Shown: positions 27,001 to 36,002, counted from the first letter of the stretch. The stretch: 64,000 nt of DNA from Actinomycetospora sp. NBRC 106375 (GCF_030269665.1 NZ_BSTS01000009.1:186001-250000), one strand, 5' to 3'. The notes: generated from the sequence alone by a model not told the origin. A program made the numbers and translations.

Positions 27001-27268
27001 CGGCCGGCGAGCCCGGCGTCGGGAACAGGTCGTCGACGACGCGGGCGACGACCTCGCGGTCGACGCTCGACTGCGCGCTGCGCGCACCCACCCCGAGGCG
27101 GGCGAGCACCGCGAGCAGTTCGCGGCTCGAGGTGCCCACGACGCGGGCCAGCGCATGGACTCGCACCTTGTCCGGGAGCGCGGCCAGGGCCTGCTCGTCG
27201 GGGCGTCCGGGTGCGACGGAATCCCCCGCGGCGGTGGGTTCGCCGGTGGGGGTGTCGGTGTCGGTCAA
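24035..27268 (-). CDS. rne: RNase E/G with N-terminal IF2_N-like domain
   Basis: The main mRNA- and rRNA-processing endoribonuclease. The 1077 residues start with TTG at 27268, chosen because GGAGGAG sits just upstream and because the frame further up is unconserved. Residues about 31-80 (KVRVHALARVVGTSSRELLAVLA) are an IF2_N-like domain. A long disordered acidic and Arg-rich region (85-400) follows, then the S1/catalytic core (about 400-830) with GVLEDGVLVEHF, the metal Asp in MTVVDVNTG (near 692) and IVIDFIDM (near 739), the zinc-link CEHC (near 799), and a long Gly/Asn then acidic tail. Short in-frame DNA repeats encode SAG and DSGE runs. It probably scaffolds a degradosome. Confidence 0.94.
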   Translation of the reverse strand: MTDTDTPTGEPTAAGDSVAPGRPDEQALAALPDKVRVHALARVVGTSSRELLAVLARLGVGARSAQSSVDREVVARVVDDLFPTPGSPAGEPVAEATAPTAGSAPDELPAAPEDAAVDESATTLPGTAPTAAPAFAAPMFLAPESGADGEGSSRSRRRRGSRSTGVVTPGEPTETESTGDHTAAEDGEATEAASAPTATEDAGSAGSAGSAGSVGGPESPDPSDDDGDDDEGGRRRRRRGRRGRGRGRGGSDDAESGDDQTSGESGESGEAADGSSSDDQTSRESGEGDDSADADSSDGDDEASSGGSRRRRRRRRRSSEGDGDGDEAEQDPPNTVTHVRDRVERPEGGRSSNDEVKGVKGSTRLEAKRQRRRDGRESGRRRPSILSESEFLARREAVERTMVVRQQAGRSQIGVLEDGVLVEHFVAGDGQNSMVGNVYLGRVQNVLPSMEAAFVDIGRGRNAVLYAGEVNWDASGLEGKQRKIEQALSTGDQVLVQVTKDPVGHKGARLTTQISLPGRFLVFVPAGGATGISRKLPDTERKRLKEILKRIVPDESGVIIRTAAEGVSETDLERDVRRLTAQWEAIESSAADNKSSKGPTLVYEEPDLLIRVVRDMFNEDFSSLVVSGERAWETLEGYVEHVAPELAGRLVRHTGPEDVFTAHRIDEQLIKALDRKVWLPSGGTLVIDRTEAMTVVDVNTGKFTGSGGNLEETVTRNNLEAAEEIVRQLRLRDIGGMIVIDFIDMVLESNRDLVLRRLTECLGRDRTRHQVSEVTSLGLVQMTRKRVGQGLLDEFSTTCEHCRGRGVIVSTEPVMGHEHGGKGNGNGNGQGASDKSDKGDKNEGKDQGSGSGSGSGSGRRGRRGRRGEKSDSASPATVAAASGLVGGRDADDVADDVAEAETAADAATEDAGAVTAPVSEPVAEASEDEVELEAGLAEASAGSESEDTGDSEEADETEETDEAVTETIHSAVQAEVALEADQAEHVPGANGAGPAPAEESPVPRVTGAIGATPAGNGNGNGHGRDEALVTPAGTPGEAEDEAAAPAAPEVPTGAGSRPRRRRAASRPAGPPVGGTSS

Positions 27269-27467
27269 TCGATCTCCTCCGTCCCCGGGCGCGACACGGG
27301 GGTCGCGGCCACACGGGGACCTCGCGTGGTCTCGCCGAGGCGGCCGTCGGGGACGGTCGCCGACTGCGGCACGGCCGGTGGGTCGGGCCGGTGGGCCCGG
27401 TACCCGCCTGATCGTGCAGTACGGCGGCGTCGGCAGTACCGAGGCCGGCCGGGGTCCGTCCGGAGAA

Positions 27468-28268
27468 CTACGCGGTGGGTGCCGCGCGGTCCGCCGCGAG
27501 CGGATCGACCAGCTCTCCGCGCTCGTCGAGCCGACCTTGCGCCCACCGGGTGGCCCTGACGGGCTCCGGGAACTCGAGGCCGGCGACGGCGCGAAGCGCA
27601 CTGCACACGTCGTCGGGTCGTGCGGCCGGCGTGGTGTGCCGTACGACCGTCATCAGTCTCCCACACGTCGCCGCTCGTGCACGGTCCTCCCGGTCCGCGT
27701 CCTCCGGTTCGTCCGTCCGGGTGAGCGTGAGCCCCAGTTCGGCGACGGCGCTGCGGACGTCGAGCGGCCGGGGCCCGTTCTTCGTCAGGCGTTCGACGGT
27801 CACCTCAGTCGCCGCGAGGAACGTCTCGATCGCCGGGCGGAGACGCTCGTCGGGCACGCCGGGCGTGTCGATGACCCACCGGCTGGCGTCGATCCGGTCG
27901 GCGATCGCGCCCGGACCCGCCCGCACCACCTCGACCACCGCGAGCCCGTCGGGCAGGGCGGCGTCCACCTCGCGGGCCACCACGGCCGGGTCGAGCTCCT
28001 CGGTGACCCCGATCTCGAGGTACTCGGCCTCGCTCGCCGCGCCGGTCGGGGCGGCCCCGAGCCAGGAGAGCTTCGGGTGCGGGCTGAAGCCCTGCGACAG
28101 AGCCACCGGTACGCCGGCCCGCCGCAGAGTCCACTCCATGGTGCGGGCGACGTCGCGGTGCGAGCTGAAGCGCGCGCGACCCCGCTTGGCGTAGCGCATC
28201 CGCAGCTTGGCCGCGATCGGCGCCGACGGGTGCGGAGCGTCGCCGGCCTTCGCGCGTGCGGTCGCCAT
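27468..28268 (-). CDS. TIGR03936 family radical SAM-associated protein (DUF2344)
   Basis: A 266-residue protein of the DUF2344 family: KLRMRYAKRGRARFSSHRDVARTME (about 16-40), ALSQGFSPHPKLSW (about 51-64), then EYLEIGVTEELDP. Its function is not established. It almost always accompanies the TIGR03960 radical SAM protein, sometimes as a fusion, next to rne/rplU/rpmA. Here the two are separated by one acetyltransferase gene but remain coupled: the ATG at 28268 shares one base with the stop of the acetyltransferase. About 200 bases separate it from rne. Confidence 0.88.
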   Translation of the reverse strand: MATARAKAGDAPHPSAPIAAKLRMRYAKRGRARFSSHRDVARTMEWTLRRAGVPVALSQGFSPHPKLSWLGAAPTGAASEAEYLEIGVTEELDPAVVAREVDAALPDGLAVVEVVRAGPGAIADRIDASRWVIDTPGVPDERLRPAIETFLAATEVTVERLTKNGPRPLDVRSAVAELGLTLTRTDEPEDADREDRARAATCGRLMTVVRHTTPAARPDDVCSALRAVAGLEFPEPVRATRWAQGRLDERGELVDPLAADRAAPTA

Positions 28269-28852
28269 CACGTCCCTCCTCGTCCGCCCGTGGGCAGGAC
28301 CATCATCTCGTCCCCGGCCGGGCTGAACCCGGCCGCGCGGTAGAACGCCGCCCCGGTCGGGGACGGCCGCAGCACCAGGCGCGCCAGCCCGTGGGCGTGG
28401 GCGTGGGCGACGGCGGCGCCGAGGAGCCTGCGGGGGACGCCCCGCGGCGCGGCGCCGAGGGCGACGAGGCTGCCGACGTAGCCCCACCGCTCCCCCGGAC
28501 GCCCGGGGGCGGGCATCGCGGCGACCTCGGCGACGTCCAGCGAACCGACGACCTCCCAGCCGCCCCGCTCCGTGTCCACGGCGACCTCGGCCACCCACAC
28601 CGCGTGGTGCGACAGCTCGGCGCGCCACCACGTCGCGAACCCGTGCTCGAAGCCCGGGTCGGCGCCCGGCTCGACCTGACCGCGCTGCTCGACCCAGGCC
28701 CGGCGCAGCGCCGCGACCGCGTCGCCGTCCACCGCCCCGGCCCGCCGGACCCGGACCTCGGGTGCGGGTCGTCCGGGCGGATCCGGCTGCTCCGGGCGGC
28801 CGGGCCGTTCGGGCCGTTCGGGCCTTTCGGGTCGGGACGCGGCGGCGCTCAC
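28268..28852 (-). CDS. GNAT-family N-acetyltransferase
   Basis: A 194-residue GNAT protein. A Pro/Arg/Glu-rich N-terminal tail of about 35 residues is encoded by short direct DNA repeats around 28801-28830. The domain then has VRVRRAGAVDGDAVAAL, YVGSLVALGAAPRGVPRRLLGAAVAHAHAHG (about 118-148, with the acetyl-CoA loop, slightly divergent from Q/RxxGxG/A) and FYRAAGF near the end. The substrate is unknown. GTG 28852 is the only sensible start. It is inserted between the two radical-SAM-system genes and translationally linked to TIGR03936. Confidence 0.8.
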   Translation of the reverse strand: MSAAASRPERPERPERPGRPEQPDPPGRPAPEVRVRRAGAVDGDAVAALRRAWVEQRGQVEPGADPGFEHGFATWWRAELSHHAVWVAEVAVDTERGGWEVVGSLDVAEVAAMPAPGRPGERWGYVGSLVALGAAPRGVPRRLLGAAVAHAHAHGLARLVLRPSPTGAAFYRAAGFSPAGDEMMVLPTGGRGGT

Positions 28853-28886
28853 GAGCGCGTCGCGACGGCCACCGGGACCACCGTCC

Positions 28887-30845
28887 TCACGCGCCCCGGT
28901 CGGCCGCGAAGGCCGGGTTGCGGACCGGCGTGGACGTGCGGTCCCCGACGGGCGTGATCGACAGCGGCACGCTGCCGGGCGGCGCCATCTGGATCTCGGT
29001 GCCCATGGTCGGGCAGACGCCGCAGTCGAAGCACGGCGTCCAGCGACAGTCGTCCTGCTCCTCGGCGTGCAGGGCGTCCTGCCAGTCGTCCCAGAGCCAG
29101 CCGCGGTCGAGGCCCGAGTCGAGGTGGTCCCAAGGCAGGGTCTCGTCCTGGTCCCGCTCGCGGGTGGTGAACCACGCGAGGTCGACGTCGGTGAGTTCGG
29201 CGTCGGCGGCGGCCACCCAGCGCTCGAAGGAGAAATGCTCGCTCCAGCCGTCGAACTCCTGGCCGTCGCGCCACGCCCGCTCGATGACGCGGCCGACCCG
29301 CCGGTCACCCCGGCTGAGCAGGCCTTCGATGAGGCTGGGCTGCCCGTCGTGGTAGCGCAGACCGATGTTGCGGCCCAGGCCGCGGTCGCTGTTGATCGCC
29401 TCGCGGAGCTTGCGCAGCCGCGCGTCGACGACGTCCGGGTCGGCCTGCGCCGCCCACTGGAAGGGGGTGTGCGGCTTGGGCACGAACGCGCCGATCGACA
29501 CCGTCGCGCGCACGTCGCCGCGGCCGGCGGCCTTCCGGCCGGCACGGATGACGCCGTGGGCCATCGTGGCGATCTGCAGGACGTCCTCGTCGGTCTCGGT
29601 CGGCAGACCGCACATGAAGTACAGCTTCACCTGGCGCCAGCCGTGCTCGTAGGCCGTGCCGACCGTCGCGATGAGCTCGTCCTCGGAGACCATCTTGTTG
29701 ATCACCTTGCGGAGCCGCTCCGAGCCGCCCTCGGGGGCGAAGGTCAGGCCGGAGCGGCGCCCGGACCGCGTCAGCTCCTCGGCGAGGGTGACGTTGAAGG
29801 CGTCGACGCGGGTGCTCGGCAGGGACAGCCCGGTGCCGGTGCCCTCGTAGCGGTCGGCGAGGCCCTTCGCGATCTCGCCGATGCCGGAGTGGTCCGCGCT
29901 CGAGAGCGAGAGCAGCCCGACCTCGTGGTAGCCCGAGGTCTTCAGACCCTGCTCGACCATCTCCCCCACGCCCTGCGGCGACCGCTCCCGCACCGGCCGG
30001 GTGATCATGCCCGCCTGACAGAACCGGCACCCCCGCGTGCAGCCGCGGAAGATCTCGACGCTCATCCGCTCGTGCACGGTCTCGGCCATCGGGACCAGGG
30101 GCTGCTTCGGGTAGGGCCAGTCGTCGAGGTCCGAGGTGGTCCGCTTGTGGACGCGGGCCGGCGCGGCCTCACTGGTCGGCGTCACCGCCGCGATCGCGCC
30201 GTCGTCGCCGTAGCTGACGTCGTAGAGCCCCGGGACGTAGACGCCGGGCACGGCGGCGAGACGTTCGAGGACCTCGCGGCGGCTGCACCCCCGCGTCGCC
30301 TCGACGACCTCGGTGATCTCGCCGACGACCTCCTCGCCGTCCCCGAGCGCGACGATGTCGACGAAGTCGGCGATCGGCTCCGGGTTGAACGCGGCGTGCC
30401 CGCCGGCGAGGACGAGGGGGTGGCTCGTGTCGCGGTCCGCGGCGTGCAACGGGATGCCCGCGAGGTCGAGGATCGAGAGCAGGTTCGTGTACCCGAGCTC
30501 GGTGGCGAAGCTGACGCCGAGCACGTCGAACGCCCCGACCGGCCGGTGCCCGTCCACGGTGAACTGCGGGACCCCGTGCTCGCGCATCAGCGCGGCGAGG
30601 TCCGGCCACACGGCGTAGGTGCGCTCGGCGAGCGCGTCGGCCCGCTCGTTGAGGACCTCGTAGAGGATCATCAGGCCCTGGTTGGGCAGGCCCACCTCGT
30701 ACGCGTCGGGGTAGCAGAGCGCCCAGTGGACCGGGACCGAGTCCCACGGCTTGGTCCCCGCGTTGCGCTCGCCACCCACGTACTGGACCGGCTTCTTCAC
30801 GCGCGGCAGCAGGGGTTCCAGGCTCTCGAACACGGACTCGACCAC
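28887..30845 (-). CDS. TIGR03960 family B12-binding domain radical SAM protein
   Basis: A 652-residue radical SAM enzyme of unknown reaction. The first third is a cobalamin-binding-like alpha/beta domain (ALCYPDAYEVGLPNQGLMILYE, FDVLGVSFATELGYTNLL, LAGGHAAFNPEPIADFVD). The radical SAM core follows with CTRGCRFCQAG (Cys about 267, 271, 274) binding the 4Fe-4S cluster, GLTFAPEGGSERLR and YFMCGLPTETDED. A C-terminal segment has a second Cys set (CFDCGVCPTMG) that could hold another cluster. The B12 pocket lacks an obvious DxHxxG, so whether cobalamin binds is unsure. The start is GTG 30845. Confidence 0.9.
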   Translation of the reverse strand: MVESVFESLEPLLPRVKKPVQYVGGERNAGTKPWDSVPVHWALCYPDAYEVGLPNQGLMILYEVLNERADALAERTYAVWPDLAALMREHGVPQFTVDGHRPVGAFDVLGVSFATELGYTNLLSILDLAGIPLHAADRDTSHPLVLAGGHAAFNPEPIADFVDIVALGDGEEVVGEITEVVEATRGCSRREVLERLAAVPGVYVPGLYDVSYGDDGAIAAVTPTSEAAPARVHKRTTSDLDDWPYPKQPLVPMAETVHERMSVEIFRGCTRGCRFCQAGMITRPVRERSPQGVGEMVEQGLKTSGYHEVGLLSLSSADHSGIGEIAKGLADRYEGTGTGLSLPSTRVDAFNVTLAEELTRSGRRSGLTFAPEGGSERLRKVINKMVSEDELIATVGTAYEHGWRQVKLYFMCGLPTETDEDVLQIATMAHGVIRAGRKAAGRGDVRATVSIGAFVPKPHTPFQWAAQADPDVVDARLRKLREAINSDRGLGRNIGLRYHDGQPSLIEGLLSRGDRRVGRVIERAWRDGQEFDGWSEHFSFERWVAAADAELTDVDLAWFTTRERDQDETLPWDHLDSGLDRGWLWDDWQDALHAEEQDDCRWTPCFDCGVCPTMGTEIQMAPPGSVPLSITPVGDRTSTPVRNPAFAADRGA

Positions 30846-30931
30846 GGACCCAGCGTAACGAGCACCCTCCGACGCCCTCCCGACCCGGATGGCGGTCGAA
30901 CCGCGACGATCTCCCCGACGAAGGCGGGACC

Positions 30932-31795
30932 GTGCGTGAGGAGTTCGTCGCGGTCGGTGACGTGGAGCTCTGCTACGAGGTGATCGGCGAGCCGGACCGG
31001 CCCACGATCCTGCTGATCATGGGCCTCGGGCTGTCGATGGACTGGTGGCGCGACGACTTCTGCGACGCGCTGGTCGACCGGGGCTTCCGGGTGGTCCGCT
31101 TCGACAACCGCGACGTCGGGCGGTCGACCCACCTGGGCGGCCGGGGCATGGGCGCCTGGGGGTTCCTGACGCGGCGGGCCCGGCCCGTCTACACGCTCGG
31201 GGACATGGCTGACGACGCGGCCGGCCTGCTCGCCCACCTCGACGCGGCCGCGCACGTCGTCGGCGCGAGCCTCGGCGCGATGGTGGCCCAGGAGGTCGCG
31301 ATCCGACACCCGGACCGCACGCTCAGCCTCACCTCGATCATGGGCCGTCCCGGCGACCGGCGGACCGGGAAGACGCACCCGCGGCTGGTCGCCGAGTTCC
31401 TGCGCCGACCGGGCGCCGACCCGGTGGAGGACCTCGTCGCCTCGTTCCGCAGGATCGGCTCGGCCGGCCGCACGCCCGAGGACGACGAGGACGTGCGGGT
31501 CACGGCCCGCCGCGCGTTCGCCCGCGAGACCGGCGCCGGCGGCGACCGCCAGCTCGCGGCGTGCGTCGGCGAACGCGACCGCACCGCCGACCTCGGGGCC
31601 CTGACCTGCCCGACCCTGGTGATCCACGGCGACCGCGACCGCATCATCCGCCCGTCCGGCGGGCGGGCGACCGCCGCGGCCGTGCCCGGTGCCGAGCTCC
31701 TGGAGGTCCCCGGCATGGGGCACGACCTCGCGCGGTCGACCTGGCCCGCCGTGCTCGACGGGGTGGAGCGGGTGGTTACCCGAACCAGAGCTTGA
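30932..31795 (+). CDS. alpha/beta hydrolase
   Basis: A 287-residue alpha/beta hydrolase with [13 protein letters not shown] (oxyanion region), [12 protein letters not shown], the nucleophile elbow GASLGAM (Ser about 113), the acid in HGDRDRI (about 235) and the His in GMGHDL. It resembles hydrolases and peroxidase-like esterases that act on small carboxylic esters; the substrate is unknown. The GTG start is divergent from the radical SAM gene. Its 3' end overlaps the 3' end of ndk by 20 bases, tail to tail. Confidence 0.85.
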   Translation: MREEFVAVGDVELCYEVIGEPDRPTILLIMGLGLSMDWWRDDFCDALVDRGFRVVRFDNRDVGRSTHLGGRGMGAWGFLTRRARPVYTLGDMADDAAGLLAHLDAAAHVVGASLGAMVAQEVAIRHPDRTLSLTSIMGRPGDRRTGKTHPRLVAEFLRRPGADPVEDLVASFRRIGSAGRTPEDDEDVRVTARRAFARETGAGGDRQLAACVGERDRTADLGALTCPTLVIHGDRDRIIRPSGGRATAAAVPGAELLEVPGMGHDLARSTWPAVLDGVERVVTRTRA

Positions 31796-32180
31796 TCTCG
31801 CGCTCGGCGGACTCGGGCGAGTCGGAGCCGTGCACGATGTTCGACCCGGTCTCGAGGGCCAGGTCGCCGCGGATGGAGCCCGGGACGGCCTTCTCGACGG
31901 GGTCGGTGCCGCCGGCGATCTGGCGGAACGCTGCGATGGCGCGCGGGCCCTCGACCACCAGGGCCGCCACCGGCGACGAGGTGATGAAGGCGATCAGCTC
32001 CTCGTAGAAGCCCTTGCCCTCGTGCTCGGCGTAGTGCTGCTCGGCGAGCCCGCGGTCGACGGTCTTCAGCTCCAGCGACACGAGGCGCAGCCCCTTGCGC
32101 TCGATACGTGAGATGACCTCGCCGATGAGGCCGCGCTGCACGCCGTCGGGCTTGACCAGCACCAGGGTGCGCTCGTCCAC
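31776..32180 (-). CDS. ndk: nucleoside diphosphate kinase
   Basis: Ndk equilibrates NTPs and dNTPs. The 134-residue protein has [16 protein letters not shown] at the start and NIVHGSDS with the phospho-His near 116. I start at GTG 32180 rather than the ORF-extending ATG at 32255, which lies in a non-conserved leader. It follows DUF4233 and folC, as in M. tuberculosis (Rv2445c-Rv2447c). Confidence 0.96.
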   Translation of the reverse strand: MDERTLVLVKPDGVQRGLIGEVISRIERKGLRLVSLELKTVDRGLAEQHYAEHEGKGFYEELIAFITSSPVAALVVEGPRAIAAFRQIAGGTDPVEKAVPGSIRGDLALETGSNIVHGSDSPESAEREIKLWFG

Positions 32181-32233
32181 GTCGTTCCCCTCTTGTTGCG
32201 ACACGCTGTCGGCGCCGAGGGTAGCGAGGGCGC

Positions 32234-32641
32234 TCAGCCGCTCCCGGCCGCCCACTGGGCACGACGCCGCAGCACCTCGTGGCGCATCCAGAGCATGCCC
32301 GCCCAGACGAGGCAGAAGACGACGCCCAGCACGCCCAGCGACGGCGAGACGATCCAGCCCAGCAGCATGAGGACCTGCAGGCCCAGGGCCAGCGGCAGGC
32401 CCCAGGGGCGGGAGAACCGCGCGATCGCGACGATCATCCCGACGGTCAGCACGACCACCCAGGCGATCTTCGCCGGGGTCAGCCCGCCCTCGACCTTGTC
32501 CATGATGAGCAGGGCCAGCGGCACGATGATGATCTCGAGCGACAGGCAGGCGCTGGCCGGCCCGCGGAACGCCTTCTTGGCCTCGGCGACGTAGTCGGTG
32601 CCGACGGTCGAGCTCCGCTCCGCTCCGTCTCCTGCCGTCAC
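32234..32641 (-). CDS. DUF4233 membrane protein
   Basis: A 135-residue protein with four hydrophobic helices (about 30-48, 55-75, 80-98, 100-118), matching the actinobacterial DUF4233 family between folC and ndk. The function is unknown. The GTG start is fused to the folC stop (GTGA), indicating translational coupling with folate polyglutamylation. Confidence 0.85.
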   Translation of the reverse strand: MTAGDGAERSSTVGTDYVAEAKKAFRGPASACLSLEIIIVPLALLIMDKVEGGLTPAKIAWVVVLTVGMIVAIARFSRPWGLPLALGLQVLMLLGWIVSPSLGVLGVVFCLVWAGMLWMRHEVLRRRAQWAAGSG

Positions 32642-34209
32642 GCCGGCTCCCGTCCCAGGAGCGTCCGCGCCTCGCCCGCCGCGACGACCGAGCCGACGAC
32701 GAGCACGCCCGCGCCGGCGACCGGCGCCTCGGCGTCGTCGGTCTCCTCGGCGAGCCCGATCGCCGTCTCCAGCGCGGCGTCCATCCGGGTCTCGACGACC
32801 ACGCGGTCGGCGCCGAAGTAGCCCACGGCGAGGCTGCCGAGCTCGTCGGCGTCCATGGCCCGGGGCGAGGAGACGGCGGTGACGACGACCTCGTCGAGCA
32901 CCGGCTCCAGCGCGGCGAGGATGCCGCCGGCGTCCTTGTCGCCCATCACCGCGACGACCCCGACGAGCCGCCGGAACGAGAACTCGTCCCGCACGGCCGC
33001 GGCGGCCGCCCGGGCGCCGTGCGGGTTGTGGGCGGCGTCGACGACGACGGTCGGGGCGGACCGCAGGCGCTCGAGCCGTCCCGGGACGCGGACCGACGCG
33101 AACGCGTCGCGCACCGCGACGACGTCGAGCTTGCGCGAGGCGCCGGCGCCGAAGAACGCCTCGACGGTCGCGAGCGCGAGCGCCGCGTTCTTGGCCTGGT
33201 GCTCGCCGAACAGCGGCAGGTAGATGTCGTCGTACTCGCCGCCGAGCCCCTGCAGGCGCAGCTGCTGGCCGCCGACGGCGACCTCGCGGCCGAGCACGCC
33301 GAACTCCATGCCCGCGCGGGCGACCTCGGCGTCCATCGCGACGGCCCGCTCGAGCAGCACCTTCGCGGCCTCGGGCGCCTGCTCGGCCATCAGGGCGACG
33401 GCGCCCTCCTTGATCACGCCGGCCTTCTCGGCCGCGATCCCGCCGAGCTCCGGGCCCAGGTAGTTCACGTGGTCGATGTCGATCGGGGTGATCGCCGCGA
33501 CCGCCGCGTCGGCGACGTTGGTGGCGTCCCAGCTCCCCCCGAGCCCGACCTCGAGCACCGCCACGTCGACGGGGGCGTCGGCGAAGGCCGCGAAGGCCAT
33601 GCCGGTGAGCACCTCGAACTTCGAGAGCTTCGGGCCGTCCCCCTGGGCCCGGTCCACGATGCCGAGGAACGGCGCGATCTCCTGGTAGACCTCGACGTAG
33701 CGGCGCGCGCTGATCGGGGCGCCGTCGATCGCGATCCGCTCGGTGGCCCGCTGCAGATGGGGGCTGGTGTAGCGCCCGGTGCGCGGGCCGATGCGGGTGA
33801 GCAGCGCGTCGATCATCCGGGTGACGGAGCTCTTGCCGTTGGTGCCGGCGACGTGGATCGCCGGGTAGGAGCGCTGCGGGTCGCCGAGCACCTCCACGAG
33901 CGCGCGGATCCGGTCGAGCGACGGCTCGATGCGGGTCTCGGGCCAGCGCTGGTCGAGCTCGGCCTCCACGGCGCGCAGCGCGGCCAGCGACTCGGCGTCG
34001 TCCGGCTCGTGACCGGGCGCGCCCTCGATCGCGCCCGTCGTGACGCCCTGGCTCAGGGCGTCGGCGAGCGCGCCCCCGCCCGGCCCGGACCCGGCGTCGT
34101 CGGCACCCCCCGCCATGGCCAGGAGCTGCGCGAGCTCGTCGGCGTCCGCGTCACCGGACGCGTCGTTGTCCGCGGAGATCGAGCCCCACCGGTCGTCGCT
34201 GCTCATCAC
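32638..34209 (-). CDS. folC: folylpolyglutamate synthase / dihydrofolate synthase
   Basis: FolC adds glutamate to dihydropteroate and to folates. The 523 residues begin with an acidic extension of about 75 residues, then the Mur-ligase-like domain ([11 protein letters not shown] near 120, [27 protein letters not shown]) and the C-terminal domain ([14 protein letters not shown]). Either of two tandem ATG codons (34209, 34206) may start it. It is upstream of DUF4233 and ndk in one run. Confidence 0.94.
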   Translation of the reverse strand: MMSSDDRWGSISADNDASGDADADELAQLLAMAGGADDAGSGPGGGALADALSQGVTTGAIEGAPGHEPDDAESLAALRAVEAELDQRWPETRIEPSLDRIRALVEVLGDPQRSYPAIHVAGTNGKSSVTRMIDALLTRIGPRTGRYTSPHLQRATERIAIDGAPISARRYVEVYQEIAPFLGIVDRAQGDGPKLSKFEVLTGMAFAAFADAPVDVAVLEVGLGGSWDATNVADAAVAAITPIDIDHVNYLGPELGGIAAEKAGVIKEGAVALMAEQAPEAAKVLLERAVAMDAEVARAGMEFGVLGREVAVGGQQLRLQGLGGEYDDIYLPLFGEHQAKNAALALATVEAFFGAGASRKLDVVAVRDAFASVRVPGRLERLRSAPTVVVDAAHNPHGARAAAAAVRDEFSFRRLVGVVAVMGDKDAGGILAALEPVLDEVVVTAVSSPRAMDADELGSLAVGYFGADRVVVETRMDAALETAIGLAEETDDAEAPVAGAGVLVVGSVVAAGEARTLLGREPA

Positions 34210-34217
34210 CCCCGATG

Positions 34218-34493
34218 CTACGGCCGGGGCTTTTCCCGGGCCCGCGCCGCCAGCCGCTCCGCGAAGCCCTCGGCGAGCTCCCGCTCCCCCGGGCCCGACC
34301 CCGCGGCACGCCCCACGGCGAGTCCCAGCAGGTAGGCCGTGATCGGCGCCGCGGGGCGGGCCACGCCGTGGGCGACGTCGCGGGTCATGTCGAGGACGAG
34401 GGGCTCGACGACCTCGGGGTCGACGAGCTCCCCGAGCTCGTCGACACCCAGCTCTCGGGCCACCTCGGTGATCCAGTCGGCGAGCGCGCCCAC
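34218..34493 (-). CDS. DUF6457 small protein, probably molybdopterin-associated
   Basis: A 91-residue helical protein. LADWITEVARELGVD at the start and LDMTRDVAHGVARPAAPITAYLLGLAVG in the middle are the core of DUF6457, which is commonly found next to fdhD and mob genes. Its role is unproven. It starts with GTG immediately after the small MFS subunit and lies in the same strand run as the MFS carrier, with fdhD divergent. This fits a formate/molybdoenzyme theme. Confidence 0.75.
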   Translation of the reverse strand: MGALADWITEVARELGVDELGELVDPEVVEPLVLDMTRDVAHGVARPAAPITAYLLGLAVGRAAGSGPGERELAEGFAERLAARAREKPRP

Positions 34494-34497
34494 GCGC

Positions 34498-34605
34498 CTA
34501 GAACAGAGCCCCGATGTTCATCAGGAGCGAGTAGACCCCGTAGAGGAACGGGATCACGACCCAGGCCCACGCGACGACGGTGAGCACGGTGCGGCCGGCG
34601 GTCAT
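34498..34605 (-). CDS. MFS transporter small subunit, 35 residues, single membrane helix
   Basis: A 35-residue protein with one membrane helix (about 7-28; TVVAWAWVVIPFLYGVYSL) ending NIGALF. From memory this matches the small-subunit peptides that accompany oxalate/formate-type MFS carriers. Its ATG overlaps the stop of the MFS gene (ATGA), so the two are made together. It is easily missed because of its size. Confidence 0.8.
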   Translation of the reverse strand: MTAGRTVLTVVAWAWVVIPFLYGVYSLLMNIGALF

Positions 34606-36002
34606 CGGGAGACCTCCTCGTTGCGGGTGTCGGACGGGCCGGTGGACGCGGACACGCCGGCGTCCTCGACGCCCCCGCGCTCGGCGTCGGGGACGAAGTG
34701 CTGCGGGTCGACGGGGCGGATGAGCTCGTTCGCGATGAAGGCGACGACGAGCAGCCCGATCATGATCGAGAAGGGCAGCCCGTACTTGGCGGCGCCCGGG
34801 ACGTCCTTCTGCGCGTCGACGATGGCGTTGACGATGAGCGGCCCCAGCACGCCCGCGGCGGACCACGCGGTCAGCAGGCGGCCGTGGATGGCGCCGACCT
34901 GGTAGGTGCCGAAGAGGTCCTTGAGGTAGGCCGGTATGGTCGCGAACCCGGCGCCGTAGAAGGACAGGATCAGCAGGGTGGCGATCAGGAAGATCACCTT
35001 GTTGCCCTCGCCGAGGGTGAGCACGACGAGGTAGAGCAGCGCCCCGACCCCGAGGTACATCCGGTAGATGTTCTTGCGCCCCACCACGTCGGACGTCGAC
35101 GACCAGACGAACCGCCCGAGCATGTTCGCCAGCGAGAGGATCGAGACGAACGCCCCGGCGGCGGCGACCGCGATCTGGGGGCCGCTGCTCGCCGTGAAGT
35201 AGTCCCGGTAGATGTCCTGGGCCCGCTCGAGGATCCCGATGCCGGCGGTGACGTTGAAGCAGAGGACCACCCACAGCAGCCAGAACTGCGGCAGCTTGAT
35301 CGCCGTCGCGGCCGAGACCGCCGGCCCGCTGCCGGTGCTGCCCGGCGACTGCTGCGGCGGGTTCGGGGGCTGCCAGTCGTCGGCGGGCACGCGCACCAGC
35401 AGCCAGCCCAGCGACATGAAGATCGCGTACGCGATGCCCATGACGAGGAAGGTCTGCGAGAGCCCGGCCTGCGTCGTCCCGAAGGCCGCGAGCAGGCCCT
35501 TCTCCACGGGCTGGGCGATCAGCGCGCCGCCGCCGAAGCCCATGATGGCGATGCCGGTGGCCATGCCCGGACGGTCGGCGAACCACTTGATCAGCGTCGA
35601 GACCGGCGAGATGTAGCCGATGCCCAGGCCGATGCCGCCGACGAACCCGTAGCCCACGACGACCAGCCAGTACTGCCCGAGCGCGATGCCGCCGGAGGAG
35701 ATCAGGAAGCCCGCGGCGAAGCACACGGTCGAGACGAACATCGCCCAGCGCGGCCCCCGGCGCTCGACCTGGGTGCCGAGGAACGCCGCGGAGAGCCCCA
35801 GCATCACGATCGCGAGCTGGAAGGGCAGCGCGGTCGCCGTGCCCGAGAGCTTCAGCCCGGATCCGAGACCGGTCTTGAGCACGCTCCAGGCATAGGCCTG
35901 GCCGATGCCCAGGTGCACCGCGAGGGCCGCCGGCGGGACGAGCCAGCGACTCCATCCCGGTGGTGCGACGATGGAGGAACGATCGAAGAAACCGCCGGCC
36001 AC
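34602..36002 (-). CDS. OFA-type (oxalate/formate antiporter) MFS transporter
   Basis: A 466-residue carrier with twelve predicted helices and a charged tail. GIGQAYAWSVLKTGL near the start, GIGLGIGYISPVSTLIKWFADRPGMATGIAIMGFGGGA (about 118-155, the OFA signature) and AGIGILERAQDIYRDY after the central loop support the oxalate:formate antiporter group. The substrate is inferred, not seen. GTG 36002 has a GGGAGG site. It is coupled to the 35-residue subunit and faces fdhD across about 105 bases. Confidence 0.87.
   Translation of the reverse strand: MAGGFFDRSSIVAPPGWSRWLVPPAALAVHLGIGQAYAWSVLKTGLGSGLKLSGTATALPFQLAIVMLGLSAAFLGTQVERRGPRWAMFVSTVCFAAGFLISSGGIALGQYWLVVVGYGFVGGIGLGIGYISPVSTLIKWFADRPGMATGIAIMGFGGGALIAQPVEKGLLAAFGTTQAGLSQTFLVMGIAYAIFMSLGWLLVRVPADDWQPPNPPQQSPGSTGSGPAVSAATAIKLPQFWLLWVVLCFNVTAGIGILERAQDIYRDYFTASSGPQIAVAAAGAFVSILSLANMLGRFVWSSTSDVVGRKNIYRMYLGVGALLYLVVLTLGEGNKVIFLIATLLILSFYGAGFATIPAYLKDLFGTYQVGAIHGRLLTAWSAAGVLGPLIVNAIVDAQKDVPGAAKYGLPFSIMIGLLVVAFIANELIRPVDPQHFVPDAERGGVEDAGVSASTGPSDTRNEEVSR

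Noticed and set aside
28801-28830. Direct repeats as a regulatory array
   Set aside because: They encode the PERPERPERP part of the acetyltransferase N-terminus.
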